Assembly (NCBI GenBank): GCA_016721015.1
Contig: JADKJL010000001.1
Span: 496,001 to 560,000, forward strand
Direction of reading: 5' to 3'
Origin: Lysobacterales bacterium
GTDB lineage: Bacteria; Pseudomonadota; Gammaproteobacteria; Xanthomonadales; Rhodanobacteraceae
DNA: 64,000 nucleotides
Position 1 is the stretch's first letter. Each line of letters begins with the position of its first letter. The translations under genes were made by a program, and so were the position numbers. The notes under the pieces are model-generated. The model ran no database searches. It had not been told where the DNA came from and saw only the letters and a list, made by a program, of their open reading frames with translations. Positions 1 through 9,281 of this stretch are shown here, one piece after another.

Positions 1-1
1 G

Positions 2-1393
2 CTGCGTATCGCCAACGTTGCCCAGGAAACCCCGTCGTTGCCTGATGCGGCGATCGACTTTGTCGTTTCCGGCGATACCGAAGTGCACGCCGTTCTCGTT
101 GCCGAAGAGGCCGCCATGGCCGCCGAGGATTGGGATGCGGTTGCCGTCGCGCATCAGAGGATGGCCGAGATCAATGGCTATGACGCCCAGGCGCGCGCTG
201 GCAAGTTGTTGCACGGGCTTGGCTTTCCGTCGAGTACGCATCAGCGTGCCGTCTCCGAGTTTTCCGGCGGCTGGCGCGTGCGTCTCAATCTCGCCCGGGC
301 CCTGATGATGCCGAGCGATCTGCTCTTGCTCGATGAGCCGACCAATCATCTCGATCTCGATGCCGTGCTCTGGCTCGAACAATGGTTGCTCAAGTATCCG
401 GGCATGCTGATGATGATCTCGCATGACCGCGAGTTCCTCGACGGCGTCGGCACGCACATGCTGCACCTGCACGACAGCACGGCCAAGCTCTACGCCGGCG
501 ACTACACCAGCTTCGAGCGCCAGCGCTCCGAGCAGTTGCGCCAGCAGCAGATCGCGTTCGAGAAGGAGCAGGACGAGCGCGCCCACCTGCAATCGTTCAT
601 CGACCGCTTCAAGGCATCGGCGGCCAAGGCCAAGCAGGCGCAGTCGCGGGTCAAGCGTCTGGCCAAGCTGGCCGGTACCGAAGCGGTCCGCGCCGAGCGC
701 GAGATCCGCATCAATTTCGCCGATCCGGTCAAGCTGCCGAATTCGCTGACCCGGCTGAACAAGGTCGATGCGGGTTACGGCGACATCAAGATCCTGTCCA
801 AGGTCGGCTTCGGCCTCGAAGCCGGGGATCGCATCGGCCTGCTTGGCCCGAACGGCGCCGGCAAGTCGACCCTGGTCAAGACCCTGGTTGGCGAACTGCC
901 GATTCTCGCTGGCGAGCGCAGCGTGCATCCGGACATGGAGCTCGGCTACTTCGCCCAGCACACGGTCGAATCGCTGCACGAAGGGCAGTCGCCGATCGAG
1001 CATCTGCGTGACATCGCCCCGGCTTCCAGCCTGCAGGACTTCCGTGACTTCCTCGGTCGCTGGAACTTCGCAGGCAACCGCGCGTTCGAGAATGTCGACG
1101 GATTTTCCGGCGGCGAGCGTGCGCGGCTGGCCCTGGCCCTGATTGCCTGGCGCAAGCCGAACGTGCTCCTGCTTGATGAGCCGACCAACCATCTCGATCT
1201 CGAAATGCGCGAAGCGCTGGCCGAGGCCTTGAGCATCTTCCCCGGTGCGATCGTCATGGTCTCGCATGATCGTCATCTGATCGGCCTGGTCTGCGAAACC
1301 TTCTGGCGTGTCGCCGACGGCAAGGTCGAGGAGTTCAAGGGTGATCTGGATGAATACGCGGCATGGCTGAAGTCGCGCGCTTCGAAAGGTTGA
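2..1393 (+). CDS. ABC-F family ATP-binding protein (YheS/Uup-like), 5' partial
   Basis: The reading frame is open from base 2, so the N-terminus lies outside the window. The protein shows the end of the first ABC domain (signature FSGGWRVRLNLARAL, then LLLDEPTNHLDLD), a charged linker rich in Gln, Lys and Arg, and a complete second ABC domain with Walker A GPNGAGKST, signature FSGGERARLALAL and LLLDEPTNHLDLE. Two ABC domains in tandem without membrane segments is the ABC-F layout. Known members act on the ribosome as ATP-dependent translation factors rather than as transporters. The closest subgroup by eye is YheS. It ends 74 bases before ppc on the same strand. The family call is secure; the exact subgroup is inferred. 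Confidence 0.93.
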   Translation: MRIANVAQETPSLPDAAIDFVVSGDTEVHAVLVAEEAAMAAEDWDAVAVAHQRMAEINGYDAQARAGKLLHGLGFPSSTHQRAVSEFSGGWRVRLNLARALMMPSDLLLLDEPTNHLDLDAVLWLEQWLLKYPGMLMMISHDREFLDGVGTHMLHLHDSTAKLYAGDYTSFERQRSEQLRQQQIAFEKEQDERAHLQSFIDRFKASAAKAKQAQSRVKRLAKLAGTEAVRAEREIRINFADPVKLPNSLTRLNKVDAGYGDIKILSKVGFGLEAGDRIGLLGPNGAGKSTLVKTLVGELPILAGERSVHPDMELGYFAQHTVESLHEGQSPIEHLRDIAPASSLQDFRDFLGRWNFAGNRAFENVDGFSGGERARLALALIAWRKPNVLLLDEPTNHLDLEMREALAEALSIFPGAIVMVSHDRHLIGLVCETFWRVADGKVEEFKGDLDEYAAWLKSRASKG

Positions 1394-1467
1394 AAGCAGG
1401 CGGAATCGGACCAGGGGAGTTGGCCGCGCAACTGTCGTGATGCGTTGCAACAAGGTAGGCTTCGCGG

Positions 1468-4200
1468 ATGACAAATCCAGCCAGCCATGCCGCCGACAGC
1501 CTGCGTTCGATCGATCTTCCCGATACCGACAAGGCACTGCGCGATGACGTCAACCGGGTCGGTTCACTGGTCGGGGAGATCCTCGCCGAACAGGAAGGCG
1601 ACGCCTTTCTCGATGAAGTCGAGCGCATCCGCGTCGCCGCCATCCGCCGGCGTGAATCGAATGCGGGCACCGAAGCGATGCAACGCGAATTGTCCGGGGT
1701 CGATGTCGCCCACGCGACCTCGCTGGTGCGCGCATTCTCGACCTACTTTCAAGCGGTCAATGTGGCCGAGCGCGTGCATCGTATCCGCCGTCGTCGTGAA
1801 TACGAGATGGCTGACACCGCGCCACAACCCAGCGGCTTGCGTGATGTCGTCGGCAAGCTGCGCGAGAGTGGCGTCAGCGAAGACGAACTGCGCGATTGCC
1901 TGAGCCACTTGCGCATCGAGCCGGTATTCACCGCGCATCCAACCGAAGCGGTAAGACGCGCCCTGCTCGAAAAGGAAACCGAAGTCGTCCGCGGCCTGGT
2001 CGCCGACATCGATGGCGGTCGCACGCCGGTCGAGCGTCGTGCCGATCTCGAACGCATGCGCATGGCCCTGACCGCGGCCTGGCAGACGGCGGAATTTGCA
2101 CTGGACAAGCCCAGCGTCGGCGATGAACTGGAAAATGTTGGTTTTTACCTTACCGACGTGCTGTATCGGGTCGTGCCGGTGTTCTACGAAGTGCTCGCCG
2201 ATGCCCTCGGTGAGGATCCGCTCGGATATGACTTGCCGACCGTGCTGCGTTTCGGCAACTGGGTCGGTGGCGACATGGATGGCAATCCGAACGTCGGCGC
2301 AGAGACGATCGCGGCCACGCTGGCGACCCAGCGCCGTCAGGTACTTGCCCTGTATCGCCGCGAGGTCTATCAACTGGGACGCCTGCTCAGCCACTCGCTA
2401 TCGCGGGTCGGCTGTTCGGCCGACCTGCTTGCGCGCACCGATGTCTATCGCGCGTTGTTGCCGACGGCTGCGGCACGGTTGCGCGCGCGTCACGAGGACA
2501 TGCCGTACCGCCAGTTCCTGAAGCTTGTCGGCGAACGCCTGGGCGAGACCGAGCGCGGCCAGGAGGGCGGCTATGCCGATGCGACCAGTTTCATCGAGGA
2601 CATCGGCATCGTTGTCCGCAGTCTGGCGGAGAACCGGGGAGTCCACGCCGGCTGGTTTGCTGCTCGCCGCTTGCTGCGCCGCGCCGAGACCTTCGGCTTC
2701 CATCTGGCCACGCTCGACCTGCGTCAGGATTCGGCCGTCCATGATGCTGCGCTCGCGGCCCTGCTTGAGGATTTCGATTGGTCGACGCGCGCGGTCGATG
2801 ACCGTGTCCAGCGACTCAATGCCGTACTCGCCGATCCGGGCACGGTGCGCGCCAGCAACGACGAGGTCGCGCGCAAGACCCTGGCTGTATTCCGCACCGT
2901 CGCGCAATTGCGACCCCGCTACGGCGAACAGGCGTTCGGCCCGTACATCGTGAGCATGAGCCGCAGCGCGGCCGATGCGCTCGCGGTCATCGCCCTGGCC
3001 CGGATCGCGGCCTGTGTTGATCGCTTGGGCAACGTGCCGCTCGATGTCGCGCCGCTGTTCGAGACCGTAGCCGATCTCAATGCGGCCGAGAACGTGGTCA
3101 AGTCACTGTTCGCCGATCCGGCGTATCGCGCGCATCTTGCCGCACGTGGCAATCAGCAAATGATCATGCTTGGTTATTCCGACAGCGCCAAGGATGGTGG
3201 ACTGGTCGCTTCGCGTTGGGCGCTGCAGCAGACCCAGATCGGCTTGACCCGGCTGGCGCGGGAATCCGGCGTGCGCATCATCTTCTTCCATGGCCGCGGC
3301 GGTTCGGCCAGTCGCGGTGGCGGCAAGACCGAACGTGCCGTGATCGCTTCACCACGCGGTTCGGTCGGTGGCGTGCTGCGGCTCACCGAGCAGGGTGAGG
3401 TGATCCATCGCAAGTACGGCATCCGTGCGCTCGCCCTGCGCAATCTGGAGCAGATGACCGGTGCGGTGATGCGCGCGACCTTGCGCCCGCGTCCGCCGGA
3501 ATCGCGCGAGACGCAATGGCGTTCGATGGCCACGGCGATCGCCAGCGAGGCGCGCAGCGCCTACCGCGGCCTTGTCCACGAGAATCCCGACTTCACCGAA
3601 TACTTCCGCAACGCGACGCCGATCGATGTGATCGAGCGCCTGCGCATCGGCTCGCGTCCGGCCCGTCGAGGTGGTACTGGCGGGGTCGAAAACCTGCGCG
3701 CCATTCCGTGGGTGTTTGCGTGGTCGCAGAATCGGGCCGCCCTGACCGGCTGGTACGGGGTCGGCAGCGGACTTGCCCATGGCATTGAATCCTTCGGTCG
3801 CGAAGCGATGATCGAGATGACCCGTGACTGGCCGTTCTTCGCCCAGCTTGTCGATGACGTCGAAATGGTTCTGGCCAAATCCGACCTCGCCATCTTCGAA
3901 CGTTATTCGCGACTGGCTGGCGCCTTGCACGCACCTTTCCATGCCGACATCAGCGCCGAGTTCGAGCGCACGCGCCAGGCGATTCTCGATCTCAAGGGTG
4001 AAGACGAACTGCTCACCCACGATCTGCGTTTGCGCCAGTCGATTCGTCTGCGCAACCCGTATGTTGATCCGATCAGCCTGATCCAGGTCGATCTGCTGAG
4101 CCGCTGGCGCGCCGGGGGGGGGGGGGGGCGCAGCGGGGGGGGGGGGGGGCGGGGGGGGGGGGGGGGGCCTCTCCTACGAACCGCTGTCGCTCAACGGTGA
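1468..4200 (+). CDS. ppc: Phosphoenolpyruvate carboxylase with abnormal C-terminus
   Basis: PEP carboxylase adds bicarbonate to PEP to form oxaloacetate, refilling the TCA cycle. Conserved blocks are present: HPTEAVRR with the catalytic His near residue 157, GYSDSAKDGG, and FHGRGGSASRGGG with its His near residue 608. From about residue 882 the frame enters three G runs of 15, 15 and 17 bases (4114-4167) and reads as polyglycine, ending PLLRTAVAQR. Family members normally end in a conserved segment finishing NTG, which is absent in this frame. Another frame just after the G runs reads STVTAAMALGALPN, vaguely like the expected tail (TVNGIAxGLRNTG). The body is secure, but the last 100 bases or so look like poor-quality sequence. 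The gene converges on the OPT transporter gene. Confidence 0.95.
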   Translation: MTNPASHAADSLRSIDLPDTDKALRDDVNRVGSLVGEILAEQEGDAFLDEVERIRVAAIRRRESNAGTEAMQRELSGVDVAHATSLVRAFSTYFQAVNVAERVHRIRRRREYEMADTAPQPSGLRDVVGKLRESGVSEDELRDCLSHLRIEPVFTAHPTEAVRRALLEKETEVVRGLVADIDGGRTPVERRADLERMRMALTAAWQTAEFALDKPSVGDELENVGFYLTDVLYRVVPVFYEVLADALGEDPLGYDLPTVLRFGNWVGGDMDGNPNVGAETIAATLATQRRQVLALYRREVYQLGRLLSHSLSRVGCSADLLARTDVYRALLPTAAARLRARHEDMPYRQFLKLVGERLGETERGQEGGYADATSFIEDIGIVVRSLAENRGVHAGWFAARRLLRRAETFGFHLATLDLRQDSAVHDAALAALLEDFDWSTRAVDDRVQRLNAVLADPGTVRASNDEVARKTLAVFRTVAQLRPRYGEQAFGPYIVSMSRSAADALAVIALARIAACVDRLGNVPLDVAPLFETVADLNAAENVVKSLFADPAYRAHLAARGNQQMIMLGYSDSAKDGGLVASRWALQQTQIGLTRLARESGVRIIFFHGRGGSASRGGGKTERAVIASPRGSVGGVLRLTEQGEVIHRKYGIRALALRNLEQMTGAVMRATLRPRPPESRETQWRSMATAIASEARSAYRGLVHENPDFTEYFRNATPIDVIERLRIGSRPARRGGTGGVENLRAIPWVFAWSQNRAALTGWYGVGSGLAHGIESFGREAMIEMTRDWPFFAQLVDDVEMVLAKSDLAIFERYSRLAGALHAPFHADISAEFERTRQAILDLKGEDELLTHDLRLRQSIRLRNPYVDPISLIQVDLLSRWRAGGGGGRSGGGGGRGGGGGPLLRTAVAQR
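4114..4167. repeat. Three consecutive long G homopolymers
   Basis: Runs of 15 G (4114-4128), 15 G (4135-4149) and 17 G (4151-4167) are split only by CGCAGC and C. Nothing else in the window resembles them. They fall exactly where the conserved C-terminal segment of PEP carboxylase should be encoded. Homopolymers like this are typical of failed base calling or low-coverage consensus, so an artefact is the first explanation. Confidence 0.9.
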
Positions 4201-4251
4201 CGGCTGCGATGGCTCTCGGCGCACTGCCGAATCGTTGTTTGCCAGAAAATC

Positions 4252-6192
4252 CTAGGGCGCCTCTGGTTCCGGTTTCGTCGCAAAGCGATACAACAGCCAG
4301 GCAATGTAGGCGATCAGGCTCAGACCGAGCCAGCCACCGAAATGGAGATTCTCGGGGAGCGCGAGCACATCGGCGCGGCCGGTGATGACGATCGGGACCG
4401 CGATGAAGATGCCCATCAGCGCTTCACCGGTGATCAGGCCAGCCGAGAACAGCATGCCCTTGCGGTGGATCTCGCCGTGTTGCTCCTCACTCTCGGCACC
4501 GCCGAAGTGGCGCTCGACGATGTGCGAAAGCAGGCCACCGAGGAAGATCGGCACCATCAGTTCGATCGGCAGGTAGATGCCGATCGCGCAAGCCAGCACC
4601 GGAATTCGGAATTTCTTGCCGGTCGCCTGCAGCCAGGAATCGACGGCGATGATGACCGCGCCGATGCCGGCGCCGATGCCGATCGTCGTCCATGGCAATT
4701 CGCCGCCGAAGATTCCCTTCGCCACCGAGGCCATCAGGTTGGCTTGCGGAGCGAGCAGCGGATTCGGATGTTCGGCGGTCGGCACACCAATGCCGTAGGC
4801 ATGCAGTAGCAGATTCAGTACCGGCGCCATGATCAGTGCAGACGACACTGCGCCAATCGCCAGCATCAGCTGCTGTTTCCACGGCGTCGCACCGACGATA
4901 TGACCACATTTTAGATCCTGCAGATTGTCGCCACCGATGCAGGCTGCGCAACAGACAACTGCGCCAATCATGATCGCGGCGACTGCGCCGATCGGTGAAT
5001 CGCGTCCTAGCAGAAGTACGAGGATCAAGGCGGCAAACAGGATCGTCGAAATGGTGATGCCCGAAACCGGGTTGTTGGAAGAACCGACCAGTCCGGCCAT
5101 GTAGGCGGATACCGAGACAAACAGGAATCCCGCCACGATCATGATGATCGTCATCGGAATACTCGCCGTCCATTGATGGACGATGCTCTGATACAGCCAC
5201 AGCAGAGGAAGCGTAAACAGCACGAGGCCGATCGCGATGTACTTCATCGGAATGTCTTTCTCGGTGTGCGCGATCACCGTGGTCGAGCCCGAGCGAGTTG
5301 CATCGAAGCCGCTGCGGATGCCGGAGAACAGCGATTTGCGCAGCGAGATCAGGGTCCAGATTCCGCCGATCAGCATCGCGCCGACACCGAGGTAGCGAAT
5401 CTGGGCCGACCAGATCATGTAGGCGGCGTCTTCGGCACTCGCCGTGGCGACTTGCGCAGCCAGCGCCGGATCGGTATCGAGGAAGAACGAGCTGTAGATC
5501 GGAATCGCGATGTTCCAGCCAATCACTGCGCCGAGCAGGCAGACGATGCCGATATTGAAGCCGACGATGTAGCCGACGCCGAGCAGAGCCGGCGACAAAT
5601 TGGTGCCCATGTAGGCGATGCCCTTGCCGACCCAGGCGGCGCTGGCGGCCGTGTCGGGAAACAGGCGCAGGCCGCTCGCCGCGCCGAGCTTGGCGAACCC
5701 GCCGAGCAGGGCGGCGATGCCGAGCGTCTTTACGCCTTGCTTGGGATTCTCTCCGGTCTTCAGTACTTCGGCGGCGGCTTTCCCTTCCGGAAAGGCCAAC
5801 CCCTGATCAACGATCAGCGAGCGCCGCAATGGCACCGAGAAGATCACGCCGAGCAGACCGCCGAGCCCCGCGATCGCAAAGACCCACTGGTACTCAAACT
5901 CCTTCCAGTAACCGAGGATGACCAGGGCCGGAATCGTGAAGATCACGCCGGAGGCAATCGATGAACCGGCCGACGCGCCAGTCTGCACAATGTTGTTTTC
6001 GAGGATGCCGCCACCACCGAGCAGGCGCAGCACGGCCATCGAAACCACCGCCGCCGGAATCGCCGAGGCGATGGTCATCCCGGCAAACAGGCCGAGGTAG
6101 GTATTCGCCGCGGCGAGGATGACAACCAGCACGATCGACAACAGGATCGCGCGCAAGGTCAGTTGCGGTGCAGGTTCAGCGATGATGCTCAT
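4252..6192 (-). CDS. OPT family oligopeptide transporter
   Basis: Membrane protein of about 646 residues with many hydrophobic segments, beginning MSIIAEPAPQLTLRAILLS. The hydrophobic pattern and blocks such as NTYLGLFAGMTIASAIPAA near the N-terminus, GSSNNPVSGITI in the middle and GGDNLQDLKCGHIVGATPW fit the OPT superfamily, which imports oligopeptides or metal chelates by proton symport. The start at 6192 is preferred to an upstream ATG at 6228 because GGGGAGA lies six bases before it. It is divergent from the POT transporter gene at 6387, so the two may share a control region. The substrate cannot be read from sequence. Confidence 0.92.
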   Translation of the reverse strand: MSIIAEPAPQLTLRAILLSIVLVVILAAANTYLGLFAGMTIASAIPAAVVSMAVLRLLGGGGILENNIVQTGASAGSSIASGVIFTIPALVILGYWKEFEYQWVFAIAGLGGLLGVIFSVPLRRSLIVDQGLAFPEGKAAAEVLKTGENPKQGVKTLGIAALLGGFAKLGAASGLRLFPDTAASAAWVGKGIAYMGTNLSPALLGVGYIVGFNIGIVCLLGAVIGWNIAIPIYSSFFLDTDPALAAQVATASAEDAAYMIWSAQIRYLGVGAMLIGGIWTLISLRKSLFSGIRSGFDATRSGSTTVIAHTEKDIPMKYIAIGLVLFTLPLLWLYQSIVHQWTASIPMTIIMIVAGFLFVSVSAYMAGLVGSSNNPVSGITISTILFAALILVLLLGRDSPIGAVAAIMIGAVVCCAACIGGDNLQDLKCGHIVGATPWKQQLMLAIGAVSSALIMAPVLNLLLHAYGIGVPTAEHPNPLLAPQANLMASVAKGIFGGELPWTTIGIGAGIGAVIIAVDSWLQATGKKFRIPVLACAIGIYLPIELMVPIFLGGLLSHIVERHFGGAESEEQHGEIHRKGMLFSAGLITGEALMGIFIAVPIVITGRADVLALPENLHFGGWLGLSLIAYIAWLLYRFATKPEPEAP

Positions 6193-6386
6193 GAATGTCT
6201 CCCCGTTTGATATCGATCCGTCGGTCAACTGACGTATTTGCTGAGTGGCACGGAAGTTTGATTCCCTTGAATCCCTTCTTTGCTTGGATCAATGAGGTTT
6301 CATGACTGGCCCAAAGCCAGGCAAGGTTCCCGCCCCGCGTCGCAGCGTGCATAGTAGCCCGCAAATCCACCGATGCAGAACCCACC
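6193..6386. promoter_or_regulatory. Shared divergent promoter region of the OPT and POT genes
   Basis: This gap separates two divergently transcribed peptide-transporter genes and must hold both promoters. No clear operator palindrome or confident -35/-10 pair stands out. The call rests on gene orientation only. Confidence 0.45.
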
Positions 6387-8003
6387 ATGAAGCCGATTCC
6401 CGCCACGCCCGCCAGCGACGACCCGGATGCCGCGCGCATGCCGCGCCAGATCCCCTACATCATCGGCAACGAGGCCTGCGAGCGCTTCAGCTTCTACGGC
6501 ATGCGCAACATCCTCACGCCGTTCCTGATCACCAGCCTGCTGTTGTACGCGCCGGTCGCCGAACGCGCCGGTATCGCCAAGGATGTCTTCCACACCTTTG
6601 TCATCGGCGTGTATTTCTTTCCGCTGCTTGGCGGCTGGATCTCGGATCGCTTCTTTGGCAAGTACAGCACCGTGCTGTGGTTGTCGCTGCTTTATTGCGT
6701 TGGCCAGGGCTGTCTCGCGTTGTTCGTCGACAATCGCATGGGCTTCTATACGGGCTTGTTCCTGATCGCGCTCGGCTCGGGCGGAATCAAGCCGCTGGTG
6801 TCGGCCTTCGTCGGTGACCAGTTCGACCAGCGCAACAAGGCGTCCGCGAAAGTCGTCTATGACGCGTTCTACTGGACGATCAATTTCGGATCCTTCTTTG
6901 CCTCGCTGCTGATGCCGATCTTCCTGACCTCGTGGGGGCCGGCCTGGGCGTTCGGCATCCCGGGCATCCTCATGTTCGTCGCCACCGTGATCTTCTGGAG
7001 CGGTCGCAAGAAATACGTGCATGTGCCGCCATCGCCAACCAATCCGGATTCGCTGATCAACGTCGCCCGCAGCGCCTTGCTCAATCCCGGGGCAGGCCGC
7101 GGCGGACTTCTGCTCGCCGCATTGGGTGCTGCCGCGGCTATCGGCATGTTTGCCGCCTGGGCAATCGCGCCAGCCTGGTGGCCTGAACATTTCAGTTTCG
7201 TGATCACCTTCTGTCTTGCGCTTGGCGTGTTCATCCTGTTCGGTGGCGTCGGCACATCCCTGCAACTGGATCGTGCGCGCGGAATGCATCCGGACAGCGC
7301 CATCGATGGCGTGCGTGCGGTTCTGCGCATTCTCATCATCTTTGCCCTGGTCACCCCCTTCTGGTCGTTGTTCGATCAGAAGGCCTCGACCTGGATCCTG
7401 CAGGGCAATGCGATGGTGATCCCGCATGAATCGTGGTGGTGGCCAAGCTGGCTGGTCAAGCAACCCGCGCAGATGCAGGCACTCAACCCGCTGCTGGTGA
7501 TGCTGCTGATCCCGTTCAACAACCTTGTGCTGTATCCGTTCCTGCGCCGGCTTGGCTTCGAAGTTACCGCCTTGCGCCGCATGGGTTTCGGTATCGCGTT
7601 TTCCGGTCTGGCCTGGATCGCCGCCGGAATGATTCAGCTCAGTATCGACGGCGGCAGCCCGACCTCACTGGCCTGGCAGATCCTGCCGTACGTGCTGCTC
7701 ACGCTGGGCGAAGTGCTGGTATCGGCAACCGGGCTCGAATTCGCCTACAGCCAGGCACCGCCGTCGATGAAGGGCACGATCATGAGTTTCTGGCTGCTCT
7801 CGGTGACCTTCGGCAACCTGTGGGTGCTGCTGACCAATGCCGCTGTGCGCAATGACTCGGTGACCGCACGCATCGCCGATACGGGCCTGAGCGAGAACGC
7901 CTTCATGATGTTCTTCTTTGCCGCGTTTGCCCTGCTTGCGGCCTTTGCCTTCATGCTTTATGCGAGAAAATATCCGATGACGGACCACTACCGGACGGTG
8001 TGA
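6387..8003 (+). CDS. POT/PTR family peptide:H+ symporter (MFS)
   Basis: A 538-residue major facilitator protein. The ExxER-type motif of proton-coupled peptide transporters is seen as NEACERFSFYG near residue 28, and the PTR2 signature is seen as DAFYWTINFGSFFASLL. The sequence has the hydrophobic segments expected for 12-14 helices and a hydrophilic C-terminal tail. It should import di- and tripeptides across the inner membrane. Divergence from an OPT transporter gene suggests both serve peptide uptake, perhaps at different peptide lengths (inference). The start is the first ATG before the conserved N-terminal segment; the ribosome binding site is weak. Confidence 0.93.
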   Translation: MKPIPATPASDDPDAARMPRQIPYIIGNEACERFSFYGMRNILTPFLITSLLLYAPVAERAGIAKDVFHTFVIGVYFFPLLGGWISDRFFGKYSTVLWLSLLYCVGQGCLALFVDNRMGFYTGLFLIALGSGGIKPLVSAFVGDQFDQRNKASAKVVYDAFYWTINFGSFFASLLMPIFLTSWGPAWAFGIPGILMFVATVIFWSGRKKYVHVPPSPTNPDSLINVARSALLNPGAGRGGLLLAALGAAAAIGMFAAWAIAPAWWPEHFSFVITFCLALGVFILFGGVGTSLQLDRARGMHPDSAIDGVRAVLRILIIFALVTPFWSLFDQKASTWILQGNAMVIPHESWWWPSWLVKQPAQMQALNPLLVMLLIPFNNLVLYPFLRRLGFEVTALRRMGFGIAFSGLAWIAAGMIQLSIDGGSPTSLAWQILPYVLLTLGEVLVSATGLEFAYSQAPPSMKGTIMSFWLLSVTFGNLWVLLTNAAVRNDSVTARIADTGLSENAFMMFFFAAFALLAAFAFMLYARKYPMTDHYRTV

Positions 8004-8011
8004 ATTCCGAG

Positions 8012-8121
8012 GCGTTGGGCATCGCTTCGCTCAGCCCAACCTGCGGGTTACGGGCATCTCGATTGCTTGGGGGCGCGTGCGGATTTTCGTAGGTTGGGCT
8101 GAGCGAAGCGATGCCCAACGC
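8012..8121. repeat. Perfect 31-bp inverted repeat (REP-like element)
   Basis: The arm at 8012-8042 (begins GCGTTGGGCATCGCTTCG) is repeated perfectly in reverse complement at 8091-8121, with a 48-base spacer. A degenerate third copy, GCTGGGCACCGCTTTGCTC, follows at about 8147-8165. The element starts 8 bases after the POT stop codon and lies between convergent genes, where it could fold as a terminator or protect mRNA 3' ends. Dispersed palindromes of this style are frequent in Lysobacterales and Pseudomonas genomes. Confidence 0.85.
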
Positions 8122-8210
8122 CGCGCGATGCTGTAGTCATTCCGCTGGGCACCGCTTTGCTCAGCCCAATCGATGGATTTGCGCTTCCGGGATCGGGGCA
8201 GCCAATGACA

Positions 8211-9281
8211 TCAACCGCGGGCGTTGTACCAGGGTTTCGTGGCATTGACGATGCGTACAACCGAGAGCATCACCGGAACCTCGACCAGCACGCCGACCAC
8301 GGTCGCCAGCGCGGCGCCGGATTGCACGCCGAATACGGCGACTGCGGTAGCGACGGCCAATTCGAAGAAGTTGCTCGCGCCAATCAGCGCCGACGGTCCG
8401 GCAACGCAATGGGCGACGCCCAGCTTGCGGTTCAGCAGGTAGGCAACGCCCGAATTGAAGTAGACCTGGATCAGGATCGGCACGGCGAGCATGGCGATGA
8501 TCGCCGGCTGGGCAATGATCTGCCTGCCCTGGAAACCGAACAGCAGCACCAGCATCAGCAGCAGTGCAAGCAGCGAAATCGGACCAAGCCGGCGCAGCAA
8601 TGCCTGCAAGGCGGCCTCGCCACCACGGGCCAGCACCCAGCGACGCACGCCGACCGCAATGACAACCGGCACGACGATATACAGGCCGACCGACAAGAGC
8701 AGGGTCGACCATGGCACCGTGATCGAGGAGATGCCGAGCAGCAAGCCGACGATGGGAGCAAACGCCACGATCATGATCAGGTCGTTCAAGGCGACCTGGC
8801 TCAGCGTGAACTGCGGCTCACCGTCACACAGGTTGCTCCATACAAAAACCATGGCCGTGCAAGGCGCCGCTGCCAGCAGGATCAGGCCGGCGATGTAGGA
8901 GTCGAGTTGGTTGGCGGGCAGATAGGCCGCGAACACGTGACGAATGAAGATCCACCCCAGCAGCGCCATCGAGAAGGGCTTGATCGCCCAGTTGACGAAG
9001 ACGGTGACGCCCATGCCGCGCCAATGTTGTTTCACCTGGCTCATGGCGCCGAAATCGATCTTCAGCAGCATCGGGATGATCATCAGCCAGATGAGCCCGG
9101 CGACAGGCAGATTGACCTTGGCGATCTCGGCGCTGCCGAGTTGGGCGAACACGTCGGTGAACCGGTAGCCCAGCAAGGTGCCGGCGGCCATGCACAGCAG
9201 CACCCACCAGGTCAGATTGCGCTCGAACCCACCCATGCGCCTGGACAGGGAAACCGGGCGGGTTTCCGCGATCTTGCTCAT
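8211..9281 (-). CDS. acr3: ACR3 family arsenite efflux permease
   Basis: A 356-residue permease with about ten membrane segments. The conserved ACR3 stretch AAPCTAMVFVWSN carries the Cys needed for arsenite transport in this family, and GASNFFELAVA is also typical. It should export As(III), and possibly Sb(III), using the proton gradient. The start codon overlaps the stop of the arsenate reductase gene by four bases (ATGA at 9278-9281), so the two are translationally coupled. It is the last gene of the arsR-arsC-acr3 operon. Its 3' end faces the REP-like repeat behind the POT gene. Confidence 0.95.
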   Translation of the reverse strand: MSKIAETRPVSLSRRMGGFERNLTWWVLLCMAAGTLLGYRFTDVFAQLGSAEIAKVNLPVAGLIWLMIIPMLLKIDFGAMSQVKQHWRGMGVTVFVNWAIKPFSMALLGWIFIRHVFAAYLPANQLDSYIAGLILLAAAPCTAMVFVWSNLCDGEPQFTLSQVALNDLIMIVAFAPIVGLLLGISSITVPWSTLLLSVGLYIVVPVVIAVGVRRWVLARGGEAALQALLRRLGPISLLALLLMLVLLFGFQGRQIIAQPAIIAMLAVPILIQVYFNSGVAYLLNRKLGVAHCVAGPSALIGASNFFELAVATAVAVFGVQSGAALATVVGVLVEVPVMLSVVRIVNATKPWYNARG

